Numbered from the stretch's first letter, positions 1 through 9,311 are shown. The stretch is DNA of 64,000 nt from Psychrobacter sp. PG1 (GCF_014897815.1 NZ_JABUZG010000037.1:14995-78994), one strand, 5' to 3'. Numbers and translations: made by a program. Notes: a model not told the origin generated them from the sequence alone.

Positions 1-840
1 GTTGCTTGTATCAAATCTTTCTAAAGAGTTAGGATCTGATATCTTTGCTGAAGCTCCTATAGCACTTAAAAAGTCAACTATAATAAAAGAAGCCATTTTC
101 GAGAGAGATTCAAATACTAGATCTGGCAGTACTTGTTCTTTTTTCGAACTATTAGTATTAGCGAGTTTTTTCCATTTCAGGCTATTTAACTCTACATAAG
201 CGATAGGTTTTTCAAATACATACTGAACCGAAGCTGGACTGCGTAGATATTTGAAAAATTTATCTAGCTCTATATCTTTTACACGATCATAGTTTTCAGC
301 GGCTTTGGAATACAGTTCGGGTGTTATATCGGAGAGTGTTCTGATTTTTTCCTGAACAAACTCATAGCCTAGCTCATGAGATGCTTGTTTAAATATTTCA
401 TTAATAAATGCTAAACCTCTTTCGAAAATTGCAATCAACGAGTTCGCTTTTAATGATTTTTTTATTCGGGTTTTCCCTTCTTTTCCCTGAGGTTTGAAAA
501 TCGAATTGTTTAGCAAGGCCAACTCGAATATAACTTTCATTTCTGTTAAAACGAATATTGGGATCTCTGTATGCTTTGAAAAATTAATGCGGAGCTTTGC
601 ACCTTGGACATTTTGTGCAGCATTAGGATAGTCGTTATTAAAATTCCAACACATGTCAGAAAACTTTGATAATTTCGATACAGGTTTGTCCATAAGGTAC
701 GTCACATACTCTATGTCATCTGTGTAATTATTTTGAAGGTGTTTCTTCTTTTGAACTGTAGCGTGGTCTAGAGCATCTAAAACATATAAACGATGTTCTG
801 CAAAATCTGTTAATACATTCAGCTTTTTTTCATAGTCCAT
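1..840 (-). CDS. Third gene of the recombinase operon, 3' end outside the window
   Basis: Open for 280 codons from ATG at 840 to the window edge with no stop, so the protein is longer than seen. Its ATG overlaps the TAA of the upstream recombinase (TAATG), which suggests translational coupling. The visible part begins MDYEKKLNVLTDFAEH and is mixed alpha-helical, charged and rich in Lys, Leu and Phe. No signal peptide or membrane segment is evident, and no Arg/His/Tyr recombinase boxes appear in the visible part, although these would lie near the C terminus. From its place as third gene after two tyrosine recombinases, in an arrangement like Tn554 tnpABC or the multi-recombinase operons of gamma-proteobacterial genomic islands, I infer an element-encoded recombination protein, possibly a third recombinase. 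Function is not proven by the visible sequence. Base composition is visibly A+T-rich. Confidence 0.7.
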   Translation of the reverse strand, partial: MDYEKKLNVLTDFAEHRLYVLDALDHATVQKKKHLQNNYTDDIEYVTYLMDKPVSKLSKFSDMCWNFNNDYPNAAQNVQGAKLRINFSKHTEIPIFVLTEMKVIFELALLNNSIFKPQGKEGKTRIKKSLKANSLIAIFERGLAFINEIFKQASHELGYEFVQEKIRTLSDITPELYSKAAENYDRVKDIELDKFFKYLRSPASVQYVFEKPIAYVELNSLKWKKLANTNSSKKEQVLPDLVFESLSKMASFIIVDFLSAIGASAKISDPNSLERFDTSN

Positions 841-3293
841 TAGATTACTCCATCAACTAGTGTGGTCGTTTCAATGTATTCTGCTAAACGCCGCCCATTT
901 TCTAATTCTTCTAAGGAAAAATTAGATAGTTCTGGTTCTGTGATGCCTTTTATCAGCTCTAAATTCTCTGAAATGACATGCCTATAGGGTGTGTCCATGA
1001 CACGGGAATGCTCTGTCAAAAGCGTATAGTCACGCTTCATTGCAAAGATTTCAGGGAGGTTTTTAGCTGTAATAATGACATTGTCACAGCTCAAGCACTT
1101 GTTATATTGTGAGCATGGAGTACCAGGTATGTAGGATGAAAGATTTTTTACAAAATCCGGCGGGTCAAAAATATTTCTGCACTCAGCTAATGGAGTATGA
1201 AAGCTCGTTACTAACTCATCATTGTTTTTGGACTTTATATCTTCTGGCAACTTCTCAACTTGTTTATCCAGAGTCGCTTGATGTATCTCTTTTAATTCAT
1301 CATTTATCTTCATTCTACTCATGGAGTTAAAATCTAGAGAATCTATATAGCCAAGAGTCGTTTGGAGTGAGGAGTGGCCCAACATGAGCTGAATTTCACG
1401 TACAGTTACGCCATTTCTAAGCATCTCACTAACAAAGGTTGGTCTGAACCGACTTATTGTAAGAGTTAAGGGGTTTCCTGCATCATTTTTTAAATTATAT
1501 TTCTCAACAAACCTAGACAAACTAGCTCCCAATGCTTTTGCATTTTTTTCTTTATTTCCTAATATTGGAGATACTCTGCCGTGCTTTTTTGTACTATCCG
1601 ACTGATAGATGAACAATCTATCTTTAAAAGCATCATCTTTAATATCTTGTCGAAAACTACCAGTTAATTGGTCCAGTTCTTCAAAAATAACTTTTATTGA
1701 CTCAGCTTGAGATGATGTAAGCCATGTCAGTTCTGCATTAAAAAGATCAAGGTGGTACTCTTTGTGACCATCAGATCGCTCTTTCCAATATCTAAGGCAA
1801 GGTCGTGATGTTGCTGGGTGGGAGTCTACGTAATCATTCATATTAAGAGAAAGTAAAGGGTCTGCATTTAAACCAGTGATTTGAGCAAGCCTTAAAATGT
1901 AAGGCGTTAGTGTATCCATATTTATCATTGGGGTAACGCCCCATTCATTGTATGTCTCTATTAAACCCGTACCTGAATTCTTAATAATTCTTAAGAAAGA
2001 CTTCTCGATAGGTGAATTAGCTGTATTATGATGAATTGGTTTACACATTAAGGCATTTTCAAAGAGCCATCGCGCATTCTCTAGTGTCGAGAGACCTCTT
2101 ATGATCGAACATTTCTTGTCCAAAGGATTCCTACCTACACCCGTCTTCTTGTAAGGTGTAAGGGCTGTTCTGGATTCACTCAATCCTTTTTCGATAGCAT
2201 CTAATATTTGGAGCCGCTCGTTCATAGTAAATGGCTTTTTAACGTCTGTTTCTCTGCTTACAGAAAACCCCTCTATATCAAAAAAACTGTATTCCATATC
2301 GGGCACTTGTTCTAGTCTTTGTAATGCGTTGCGTGCAGCACTTAGATTCGTATTTGCGTAATGGCTTGAGGTTTCTTTTTTTTTTATTTTTTGCTGCAAA
2401 TATTTCCGATATCTAGGCAAGAGATGCGCGTCAAAAGTTACCTTGATTCTCAACGGTCCAGGTCCGTAATAATTAGTCAAGAATTCTATAAGCTGACTAC
2501 AGGCATTTCTATAGTTTTCCTTACCTGAATCTGAAGTTACAGTCACACTTTGAGCAGCAAAAAGCTGCTCTACCTGAATGAAAGGTTCTAATTCTGAAGG
2601 AACGAGAAAATCTTCAGCAGCATTTAATTTTCTTGCTGCAAGTCTATTAAAACGGTCTATCTGACTTTCACTGGAACTTTTTCTATTGATATTCGCTTCG
2701 CTTGTTCTTTCAGCAACGCTTTTATAATTAGCATCAATAATTCCAAGTTTCTCTAGGTCTTGATGAATGAATTCCCAAGCATCTTTAACAACATTAAATT
2801 TCAAGGATCCTTTTTTTATAGGTAGTTGTTCTGAAGACATTTTTCCTATCGAAATCTTATTGCCGAAAATAGGTAAAGTGTGCTTTTCCTCTACAGATAG
2901 TTGTCTGTACCAATTCAATAGTTTCCTCGTGTTTTCGATGCCAGCCGCTTCGTAGCTTTCACTTGGTATTACTAGAATACCTTCTTCAATCATTTTTTCA
3001 ATTAAAGGAGTCGTAATACCCCTATGTGTTTGTGCAACAGAGTATGAGACACCTACAGCACTTTGAATATGATTAACAGCTACACTGAAGCCTAAAGCAT
3101 TATCAGCTTTACTAATTGGTATTTCCCATAGTGCTTCTGTATCTCCAACTGTTTTCGATACCCATTCTATAACAGCTGCTTTGGCGTCTTTAATAGGTTG
3201 CTTTTCTTCAACTTTCTTAAAGTCTGCACCTGAAATCCCTGGCTCAGAAAAACTCTCATAAACCTTATCAATGGTTATTCCATCGTTTTTCAT
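840..3293 (-). CDS. Large tyrosine-recombinase-like protein with an altered active site
   Basis: 817-residue protein, second gene of the element operon; its ATG overlaps the stop of the 414-codon recombinase gene by four bases (ATGA). The C-terminal third has tyrosine recombinase boxes: TGLNADPLLSL (about 473-483), SRFRPT (614-619) and LGHSSLQTTLGYI (638-650) with Y649 as candidate nucleophile. Where the family normally has the box I arginine (TGLR), this protein has Asn, and the usual HxLR is SRFR, so two catalytic positions look changed. Downstream, about 727-736, is a C-x5-C-x2-C cluster that could bind metal. The N-terminal 450 residues have no motif I recognise. It is probably a partner recombinase in a Tn554-like or genomic-island integration complex. 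It may act structurally while the upstream protein supplies catalysis; that split is inference. Confidence 0.8.
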   Translation of the reverse strand: MKNDGITIDKVYESFSEPGISGADFKKVEEKQPIKDAKAAVIEWVSKTVGDTEALWEIPISKADNALGFSVAVNHIQSAVGVSYSVAQTHRGITTPLIEKMIEEGILVIPSESYEAAGIENTRKLLNWYRQLSVEEKHTLPIFGNKISIGKMSSEQLPIKKGSLKFNVVKDAWEFIHQDLEKLGIIDANYKSVAERTSEANINRKSSSESQIDRFNRLAARKLNAAEDFLVPSELEPFIQVEQLFAAQSVTVTSDSGKENYRNACSQLIEFLTNYYGPGPLRIKVTFDAHLLPRYRKYLQQKIKKKETSSHYANTNLSAARNALQRLEQVPDMEYSFFDIEGFSVSRETDVKKPFTMNERLQILDAIEKGLSESRTALTPYKKTGVGRNPLDKKCSIIRGLSTLENARWLFENALMCKPIHHNTANSPIEKSFLRIIKNSGTGLIETYNEWGVTPMINMDTLTPYILRLAQITGLNADPLLSLNMNDYVDSHPATSRPCLRYWKERSDGHKEYHLDLFNAELTWLTSSQAESIKVIFEELDQLTGSFRQDIKDDAFKDRLFIYQSDSTKKHGRVSPILGNKEKNAKALGASLSRFVEKYNLKNDAGNPLTLTISRFRPTFVSEMLRNGVTVREIQLMLGHSSLQTTLGYIDSLDFNSMSRMKINDELKEIHQATLDKQVEKLPEDIKSKNNDELVTSFHTPLAECRNIFDPPDFVKNLSSYIPGTPCSQYNKCLSCDNVIITAKNLPEIFAMKRDYTLLTEHSRVMDTPYRHVISENLELIKGITEPELSNFSLEELENGRRLAEYIETTTLVDGVI

Positions 3294-4525
3294 TTGATGT
3301 CCTTAATGCCAATTCTTAATTGCGTCTGTTCAGACAAGCGCCTCATCTTCTCGGCTCTAGTTAGTAAGTCACCGTTCTCGTCACACATGCTGTTATAGAT
3401 ATCTTGGGGAATGCTTGTATATATCTGTGTAGTATGGAGATGGTTATGTCCTAAGTTTTTCTGCACAATAACAAGCCGATCTAAGTAATCGGCACCTAAA
3501 TCATTTGACTGCAATATTGCATAAGCATTACCGTGCCTTAACTTGTGAGGAGAGATGCTTCGATCAAGGCAACCTTTCTTTATTGCACGTTCACTTATAC
3601 GTTCAAGCAATTTGTTGATCGCACTAGGCGTATAGGGAGTACCTTTAGCATTAAAAAATGCTGGGGTTTCAGACGGGTCTACATATTTACGGGCGTGTTT
3701 TTTATACAGAGGAGATGCGTGATATTTCTGCACACGTTTGATAGTTGCTAAGCTCAGCAGAGTCCAGCGTGGCTTAATTTGATTACCACGGCCCTTACTT
3801 CCTTTGACTTTTAAAGGCGCATAATCAGCATGGATAGGCTGATCATTATCGCAGGAAATAAACTTTTCAGAATTGAAATTGTTAATATCTTTAAAGTCTT
3901 GAAGAGTAACTCTAGGTAGTTCTGAACGACGTAAGCCAGAGTCGTATAGAAACTGGAGTAAAGCTCTTTCTCGTTCTGAATCAGTAAACTTAATCAATAT
4001 AAAAAGGTCATCAAGTGTGCAAGAACTAATGGGTGTTCGCTTTGGTGGTTTTGATAGCAAGCCATCGCTATATGGATTATCTTGTCTAAGCTTATCACGG
4101 TCTTCTGTAGGGCTACAAAGATATTCAATGAAAGCATGTATTGTCTCATCTCGACTTCTAACAGTAGATGAGCTCTTATCATCTTCACGAATTAAAAATG
4201 TCAGGTATTCTTGAATTACGTATTTTGGAACTGTAATAAATACTTCATCAGATTCACTGTCATTGTAATCTGTACGACTACGAATATAACTTAAGAAGTA
4301 GCTTAGGTTTCTACCATAAGTAACTGCTGATTTATAAGAGATTATTTGATGTTTGGTTCGATACGACAAATACTCAGAAACAAGAGGAAGGATCTTGCCA
4401 TCATCATCAAATACTCCAACACCATTCACTGTTACGGTTTTGTTCAATGATAAATTTGGAATCTCATTGAGTAAACAAGACTCAGATAAATCTAACTTTG
4501 TATCAGAACAAACTTTAACATCCAT
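3290..4525 (-). CDS. Tyrosine site-specific recombinase (integrase) of the thyA-inserted element
   Basis: About 411 residues from the ATG at 4525; a GTG three codons upstream at 4534 is an alternative start. The full catalytic set is visible (numbering from the GTG): box I GLRRSEL with R202, HKLRH with H330 and R333, LGHNHLHTTQIY with H363 and nucleophile Y372. Residues about 50-140 resemble the SAM-like core-binding domain of integrases (helical, ending near the RSRDETIHAF segment). It catalyses strand exchange between the element end and the chromosomal site. The gene starts less than 100 bp from the junction with thyA at about 4618 and reads away from it, the usual position of an integrase beside its attachment site. 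It is first in an operon with two overlapping downstream genes. Family assignment is firm; the exact subfamily is not. Confidence 0.93.
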   Translation of the reverse strand: MDVKVCSDTKLDLSESCLLNEIPNLSLNKTVTVNGVGVFDDDGKILPLVSEYLSYRTKHQIISYKSAVTYGRNLSYFLSYIRSRTDYNDSESDEVFITVPKYVIQEYLTFLIREDDKSSSTVRSRDETIHAFIEYLCSPTEDRDKLRQDNPYSDGLLSKPPKRTPISSCTLDDLFILIKFTDSERERALLQFLYDSGLRRSELPRVTLQDFKDINNFNSEKFISCDNDQPIHADYAPLKVKGSKGRGNQIKPRWTLLSLATIKRVQKYHASPLYKKHARKYVDPSETPAFFNAKGTPYTPSAINKLLERISERAIKKGCLDRSISPHKLRHGNAYAILQSNDLGADYLDRLVIVQKNLGHNHLHTTQIYTSIPQDIYNSMCDENGDLLTRAEKMRRLSEQTQLRIGIKDIK

Positions 4526-4557
4526 AATAATCACTATCTCAATACATAGACTAAATT

Positions 4558-4618
4558 ATGTATTGCATTATATACGATCTATTACTCCGTATTGTGCATT
4601 ATTGTTATGGGGGTATAA
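4558..4618. mobile_element. Terminal region of the integrated element at the thyA junction
   Basis: Homology to thyA codons stops after the Leu codon at 4619-4621, where other ThyA proteins continue with Gly-x-Pro-Phe-Asn. The 60 bases between there and the recombinase gene contain two similar direct copies, GTATTGCATTAT (4559-4570) and GTATTGTGCATTAT (4589-4602), spaced 30 bp apart. They are candidate recombinase binding sites at the element end. The junction base is known only to within one or two bases because the intact site and the other element end are outside the window. Confidence 0.55.
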
Positions 4619-5230
4619 TAGGAATAAATCTGCTGAACGCTGATATAGCTGGCATGACAGTTTATTATCCGCAACAAAGAACTGAAATAGCGTATGGCAA
4701 GGCGGCAACGCAACTTGATCTGCTTCACCGGGATTCCAACCAGACACAATCAAACGTCTTGAATTGGGATTGGTTTTTATTTGCTCAATGACTTGGGTGA
4801 TTTGATCGACACCATCGTTATTGTAGCTCCCATCTTCACGCTGGCTTGCGCCATAATTGCGCCACTGATGACCGTAGACAGGGCCTAAATCACCAGCAGG
4901 GCGGTTAAAGCGCGCTGTCTGTTCAGCCGTAGACCACTCATTCCAAATACGTACGCCATTGGCTTGTAGATAATCAACATGCGTACTGCCACTTAAAAAC
5001 CAAAATAGCTCATAGATGATAGATTTAAAGTGGACTTTTTTGGTGGTTAATAATGGAAAACCATCGGCTAAATTAAAACGTAGCTGCGCGCCAAAGTGGC
5101 TCAGCGTACCAGTGCCAGTACGATCGCCTTTTTCAGTGCCTTCAGTCAGGACAAGACGCAGCAAGTCAAGATAGGCTTGCTCATTTTTACTCTGATTGTT
5201 GTTACTAATAATGGAGTTGCTCATGGTCAT
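4568..5230 (-). pseudogene. thyA: Thymidylate synthase, C-terminally truncated by element insertion
   Basis: Encodes 220 residues. The first 204 follow ThyA closely: [48 protein letters not shown] and the catalytic PPCHT (C178), ending at [10 protein letters not shown]. Then 16 unrelated codons (starting LYPHNNN) from the inserted element lead to a TAA. Normal ThyA runs for about 75 more residues and includes the FNIASYA segment and the G-D-x-H-I-Y dUMP-binding motif, all lost here. Established knowledge says these are needed for dUMP binding, so the product should be inactive even though the catalytic Cys remains. Start choice is ATG 5230 or ATG 5224. It follows lgt on the same strand with a 74-bp gap, a normal neighbourhood. 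Whether a second thyA or a thyX elsewhere compensates cannot be seen. Confidence 0.9.
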
Positions 5231-5304
5231 AAAATTGCTCTTCTACGCTATTAAAACGCATAGTTGTATTGTTTTTTAACAGGCTACTTGATGTGAATTA
5301 GTGC

Positions 5305-6189
5305 TTAATAAGCCGACTGCTTACCCCAGTCATAGATACCACGTTTGTAAGCGTATACCAGCATAATGAAACCAATAACAATCATGGGAGCGCTGAGTAT
5401 CTGCCCTTTGGTCATCCAGCCTAGTAATACAAATCCTTGGTCCGCATCGGGTTGGCGGAAAAACTCAATGATGAAGCGGCTGATGCCATAGCCCAATAAA
5501 AATACTGCCGATGCTGCCATACGTGGGCGCGGTTTTGATGAATACCACCATAGGAATAGGAATAATAATAACCCTTCAGCAAGTGCCTCATACAGCTGTG
5601 AGGGGTGGCGAGGTAGCAAATACTGCCCATTTACTTCAAGCATCAACTCTTGCAGCTCAGGGTTGGTTTGCAATTGCTGCATATCAGTAGCAGCCGCTTG
5701 CGGGAAGTAGGTAAGCCAGTTGTAGCCACCGTTAGAGACACGGCCCCATAGCTCACCATTGATATAATTGCCAATACGACCAAATAATAAGCCTGTTGGC
5801 ACACAAGGAACGATAAAATCTAGCACCTGAAACGGGGTCTTTTTATACTTACGGGCAAAATATAACATGCCCAGTAAGACACCAATCATGCCGCCATGGA
5901 AAGACATACCGCCTTCCCAGACTTTGAAAAGGTAAGCGGGGTTTTGTAAAAATTCACCGAATTGATAAAACAATACATAGCCGACACGACCGCCCAAAAT
6001 GACGCCAAGTGCGCCAAAAAATACCAAGTCGGACACCATGTCAGTATTCCAATTGTCACGTTTGGTGCTGCGATACCAAGCCAGACCAAAGGCGGCGGCA
6101 AATGCTAATAAATACATTAGGCCATACCAGTGCACTTCTACTGGACCCAAAGACAGCGCTACAGGATCGTACTGAGGATGTATCATCAT
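5305..6189 (-). CDS. lgt: Prolipoprotein diacylglyceryl transferase
   Basis: Inner-membrane enzyme that moves diacylglycerol from phosphatidylglycerol to the lipobox cysteine of prolipoproteins, the first step of lipoprotein maturation. 294 residues, normal for Lgt. The N terminus MMIHPQYDPVALSLGP and the helix WYGLMYLLAF are typical; HGGMIG lies at about 98-103 and the Lgt signature GRIGNYINGELWGR at 137-150. About seven hydrophobic segments are visible. ATG at 6186 or 6189 could be used, and neither has a strong ribosome binding site. It lies upstream of thyA on the same strand, probably one transcript before thyA was broken. The last lipoprotein step, Lnt, is encoded at 55399 in this window. 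Confidence 0.97.
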   Translation of the reverse strand: MMIHPQYDPVALSLGPVEVHWYGLMYLLAFAAAFGLAWYRSTKRDNWNTDMVSDLVFFGALGVILGGRVGYVLFYQFGEFLQNPAYLFKVWEGGMSFHGGMIGVLLGMLYFARKYKKTPFQVLDFIVPCVPTGLLFGRIGNYINGELWGRVSNGGYNWLTYFPQAAATDMQQLQTNPELQELMLEVNGQYLLPRHPSQLYEALAEGLLLFLFLWWYSSKPRPRMAASAVFLLGYGISRFIIEFFRQPDADQGFVLLGWMTKGQILSAPMIVIGFIMLVYAYKRGIYDWGKQSAY

Positions 6190-6466
6190 AAGGGCATCAT
6201 AAATTTGGTAATAGAATGCTGCTCATAATAGCAAAAATAGCCAGTGAGGCATACCAAATTACGGTGAGGCTCATCTCATGGTAACAACTTATCTGCTACG
6301 GGTAACATCTAGAAAGAAAGCCAGAAAACCGCTAAGATATAAAAAAGTTGCTGAAGATAAGTGCCATCATGAATATTGCCTCATTATATTTAATGAGGCG
6401 TTAGATACTGCGTGCTTGCGCTAATGCACCGTATTAATGGATTAACCGTATTTTTAAGGAATGATT

Positions 6467-8098
6467 ATGCAAGCTAAGTTATCAAAAGTAGCAATATTAC
6501 CTAATTTTTTACCCTCTAAAAAACAGTTGACGCCACTGGGTTTATTTAGCTTAGCGGCTTTAGCTTTGACTCCTGCTCAGGCAGCTAACAGTAGTATTGA
6601 GCAAGTGACCATTTATCAGGGCTTAGCCAGCGTAACTCGTGCGTTACCAATTAATGGTAGCGGTGAGCAGACGCTGGTTTTTTCTTGTCTGTCCCCTTAT
6701 ATCGATAAAGACAGTGTGAGCGTACAAGCAGCAAATGGCATCAATATTGGTGAAGTCAGTATCGAGACTTTAAGCGATGAGCAAGCAGCACAGTGTCAGT
6801 ATCAAGGTGAGGCGAGAGTGCAGACACAGCAAGATAATTTGGCAGTTATCAATGCTGAGTTAGAAGCGGCACGCTTAGCTAAAGCTTACTTGCAGAATTT
6901 AACCAAGGTCACGCAAATCAGTACAGATGGCACGCTTGCCAATAATGCGCGCGATCTGGAAACCCAAGCGGTCAGTATCAATAAACGTATACTAGAAATT
7001 CAGCAGCGCCAAGCCCGTGCACAAGATGCGCTCAACCAACTAATGGCAGGCAGCGCGACTTCCACTCAAAATAGTGTGACTCAAGTGAGTGTACGTACTG
7101 CCAGTCGAGTACCAAGCAGTGTGAAACTGCACTATCAAGTACGCGGCGCGGGTTGGGAGCCAACGTATCAAGCAAGGCTGAATACTGAAACCAAGCAATT
7201 AAATATCATTGCCTCTGCGGTTATTGCCCAGCAGACAGGAGAAAACTGGCTCAATGTCCCTTTGATGCTAAGCTCTGTCAATCCCAATCAAAACACGACC
7301 AGCCAATTGCCACGAGTTGAGCGTTTTTCTTTATATGAAGAAGATAGAGAAAATCGGACTATATCTGTACCACCTATGGCGGAAAACATGCCTGTTGTGG
7401 TATCTGCAAGAGACAGCTATGACGGTGCCTCGACACCTAACATGGCGCCGCTGCCAAGCTTTACCGTTAGCAGTCAGAATAAAAACGGCATTACCGAATA
7501 CCGCTTGCCGCAGCGTATTAGTATTCCAAGCGATGGCAGGCGCGTACGGACGGTCATTGATGAGCAGTCGGGCAGCAGCAAGCTATGGATTCGTAGTACG
7601 CCGAGTGTGGAGGCAGCTGGCTATTGGTATGCATCCGCACCGTTTTTGACACCAGCTTGGGTAGATGGTTCGCTACAGCTATACCGTGATGATAATTATG
7701 TTGGGCAGGCGCGCTATAATTATCAAGCGCTCAAAGAGCAAGGTATTGGTTTTGGTATTGACCCTAATACCATCGTAAAGCAGATAGCTGATGAAGATAA
7801 GCAGGGTGATAAAGGCGCATTTAATCGCACGCAAACCTTGACTAAAACACAAGCGTATCAATTTACCAATCAGCACAACCGATCTATGCATTTACAAGTA
7901 TTAGGCAGTGAGCCGATTAGCCGCGACGATAGTCTTAAAGTAACCATCACTCATACACCGCCAGTGACTGAGCGTGACTGGAATGACAATAAAGGCATGG
8001 TTGCGTGGGAGTTCGATTTACCAAGTAAACAATCGAAAGTCATACAGTCGACCTCTCAGATTAGTTATCCTGCTAGCAAAAACTTATCAGTGAACTAA
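6467..8098 (+). CDS. DUF4139-family secreted protein (mucoidy inhibitor A-like)
   Basis: 543 residues from ATG 6467. AAGGA at 6456-6460 is six bases from this ATG but directly abuts the in-frame ATG at 6461, so the second is preferred. The N terminus has a signal-peptide pattern: basic residues, a hydrophobic stretch LGLFSLAALAL, then TPAQA before the mature part. The mature start SSIEQVTIYQGLASVTRAL matches the DUF4140 N-terminal domain of the MuiA family. A coiled-coil stretch follows (about 120-190), then a beta-rich DUF4139 domain to the end. Members are found across bacteria and their molecular role is unsettled; I infer a periplasmic or envelope protein. It stands alone. Confidence 0.8.
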   Translation: MQAKLSKVAILPNFLPSKKQLTPLGLFSLAALALTPAQAANSSIEQVTIYQGLASVTRALPINGSGEQTLVFSCLSPYIDKDSVSVQAANGINIGEVSIETLSDEQAAQCQYQGEARVQTQQDNLAVINAELEAARLAKAYLQNLTKVTQISTDGTLANNARDLETQAVSINKRILEIQQRQARAQDALNQLMAGSATSTQNSVTQVSVRTASRVPSSVKLHYQVRGAGWEPTYQARLNTETKQLNIIASAVIAQQTGENWLNVPLMLSSVNPNQNTTSQLPRVERFSLYEEDRENRTISVPPMAENMPVVVSARDSYDGASTPNMAPLPSFTVSSQNKNGITEYRLPQRISIPSDGRRVRTVIDEQSGSSKLWIRSTPSVEAAGYWYASAPFLTPAWVDGSLQLYRDDNYVGQARYNYQALKEQGIGFGIDPNTIVKQIADEDKQGDKGAFNRTQTLTKTQAYQFTNQHNRSMHLQVLGSEPISRDDSLKVTITHTPPVTERDWNDNKGMVAWEFDLPSKQSKVIQSTSQISYPASKNLSVN

Positions 8099-8194
8099 TT
8101 TGTCAGTGAAATAAGTTTAAACTGAAATCAAGCTTGGCTGTTTGCTAAGCAATGACATGTTATTAAGCATATTTTTAGTAAAATTAGGAGTCTT

Positions 8195-9079
8195 ATGTGT
8201 ATTGTCGCCATTGCTTGGCAACTATTTGATGAGCTGCCTTTGGTGTTATTGTCCAATCGCGATGAGTTTTTGCAGCGTCCGACAGAACTGCTACATCAAT
8301 GGGAAGATAAGCCTGTTTTTGCAGGACGCGATGTACAAAGTGGCGGTACTTGGCTAGGTATTCATCAACAGCCCCATCAAGCCAATCATCAATACAGTCA
8401 TCAAGTGCCTCAAGAGTATTATCAGCAAAACGGACGTTGGGCTGCGGTATTGAATTTTCGCGATGGCGTGCAGGCAAGCTCTGATGAGTGCTCACGCGGG
8501 GCACTAGTCACGGATTTCTTAACCAGTGATATCAGCCCGATGGAGTTTGCACGGCAGATTAGTTTGCAAAACTATGCTGGGTTCAATCTCATTATTGGTG
8601 ATATGACACAAGCCGTTATCGTCAATAACCGTGGTCATGCTCCTATGCCACTATATGCAGGACTGCATGTCATTTCCAATGGTCAGCCTGAGGATAGCTG
8701 GTTTAAAACTGAAAAACTGCGAGGCAGGCTGCGCCAAGAAGTATTGCCACTAATCGCTGAGAATAGCGAACCTGAGTACTGGCAAGAAGCTGCCTTTGCG
8801 GTATTGTCTGATAATACGCAAGCGCCAGTGAATAAGCTGCCGGAGACTGGAGTAGCTGTTGAGATTGAGCAGATTCTGTCTTCTATTTATATAGAGCCTG
8901 TCACTTTTAATCATACGCAAAATAATTTGCCCACTTATGCGACACGTACCCAAAGCATTTTAACCCTAAAATGTCATTCTCAGTTGGCAGATTCAGCAGT
9001 GGATGAGATTGCTAGATTAGTAAGCCGAGAGTGTCAGCATGATAATTATAAAGAATGTCGGCATGATAGTCATAAGTAG
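8195..9079 (+). CDS. NRDE-family protein (TANGO2-like)
   Basis: 294 residues. Starts MCIVAIAW with the family's conserved Cys2, followed by LLSNRDEFLQRPT, the N-R-D-E motif that names the family, and GGTWLGI at about 50. The fold is related to N-terminal nucleophile hydrolases, but no reaction is established for bacterial members; eukaryotic TANGO2 affects lipid and haem homeostasis. TAGGAG at 8185-8190 fixes the start. The last 20 or so residues are His- and Cys-rich (QHDNYKECRHDSHK), which is unusual and could be a metal-binding or merely degenerate tail. It is monocistronic between the DUF4139 gene and an alcohol dehydrogenase. Confidence 0.85.
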   Translation: MCIVAIAWQLFDELPLVLLSNRDEFLQRPTELLHQWEDKPVFAGRDVQSGGTWLGIHQQPHQANHQYSHQVPQEYYQQNGRWAAVLNFRDGVQASSDECSRGALVTDFLTSDISPMEFARQISLQNYAGFNLIIGDMTQAVIVNNRGHAPMPLYAGLHVISNGQPEDSWFKTEKLRGRLRQEVLPLIAENSEPEYWQEAAFAVLSDNTQAPVNKLPETGVAVEIEQILSSIYIEPVTFNHTQNNLPTYATRTQSILTLKCHSQLADSAVDEIARLVSRECQHDNYKECRHDSHK

Positions 9080-9311
9080 CCTATAGGCTTTTCATCTATT
9101 AGCTTTTTCATCTACTCTTAATGAGGCTCACGTACAATTTCTATGAGAAGTTTGATACTACAGTTTTAATATCTAACAATAGAGAATCAACAATCCCTTT
9201 ATTAAAGAATGGATTTCACTTTAAATTACTATTTATATGGCGTAAGATAAATATAGATGTCACTAAAGTTTATACCAGCTGAGTAAATGATTATAAAACA
9301 AGGAGTGTGAA

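Noticed and set aside
7317..7649. 110-codon frame inside the DUF4139 gene
   Set aside because: Out-of-frame shadow of a well-supported gene with odd amino-acid composition.
8193..8504. Open frame on the minus strand across the NRDE gene start
   Set aside because: It lies antisense to a clear NRDE-family gene, has no ribosome binding site and no recognisable protein features.
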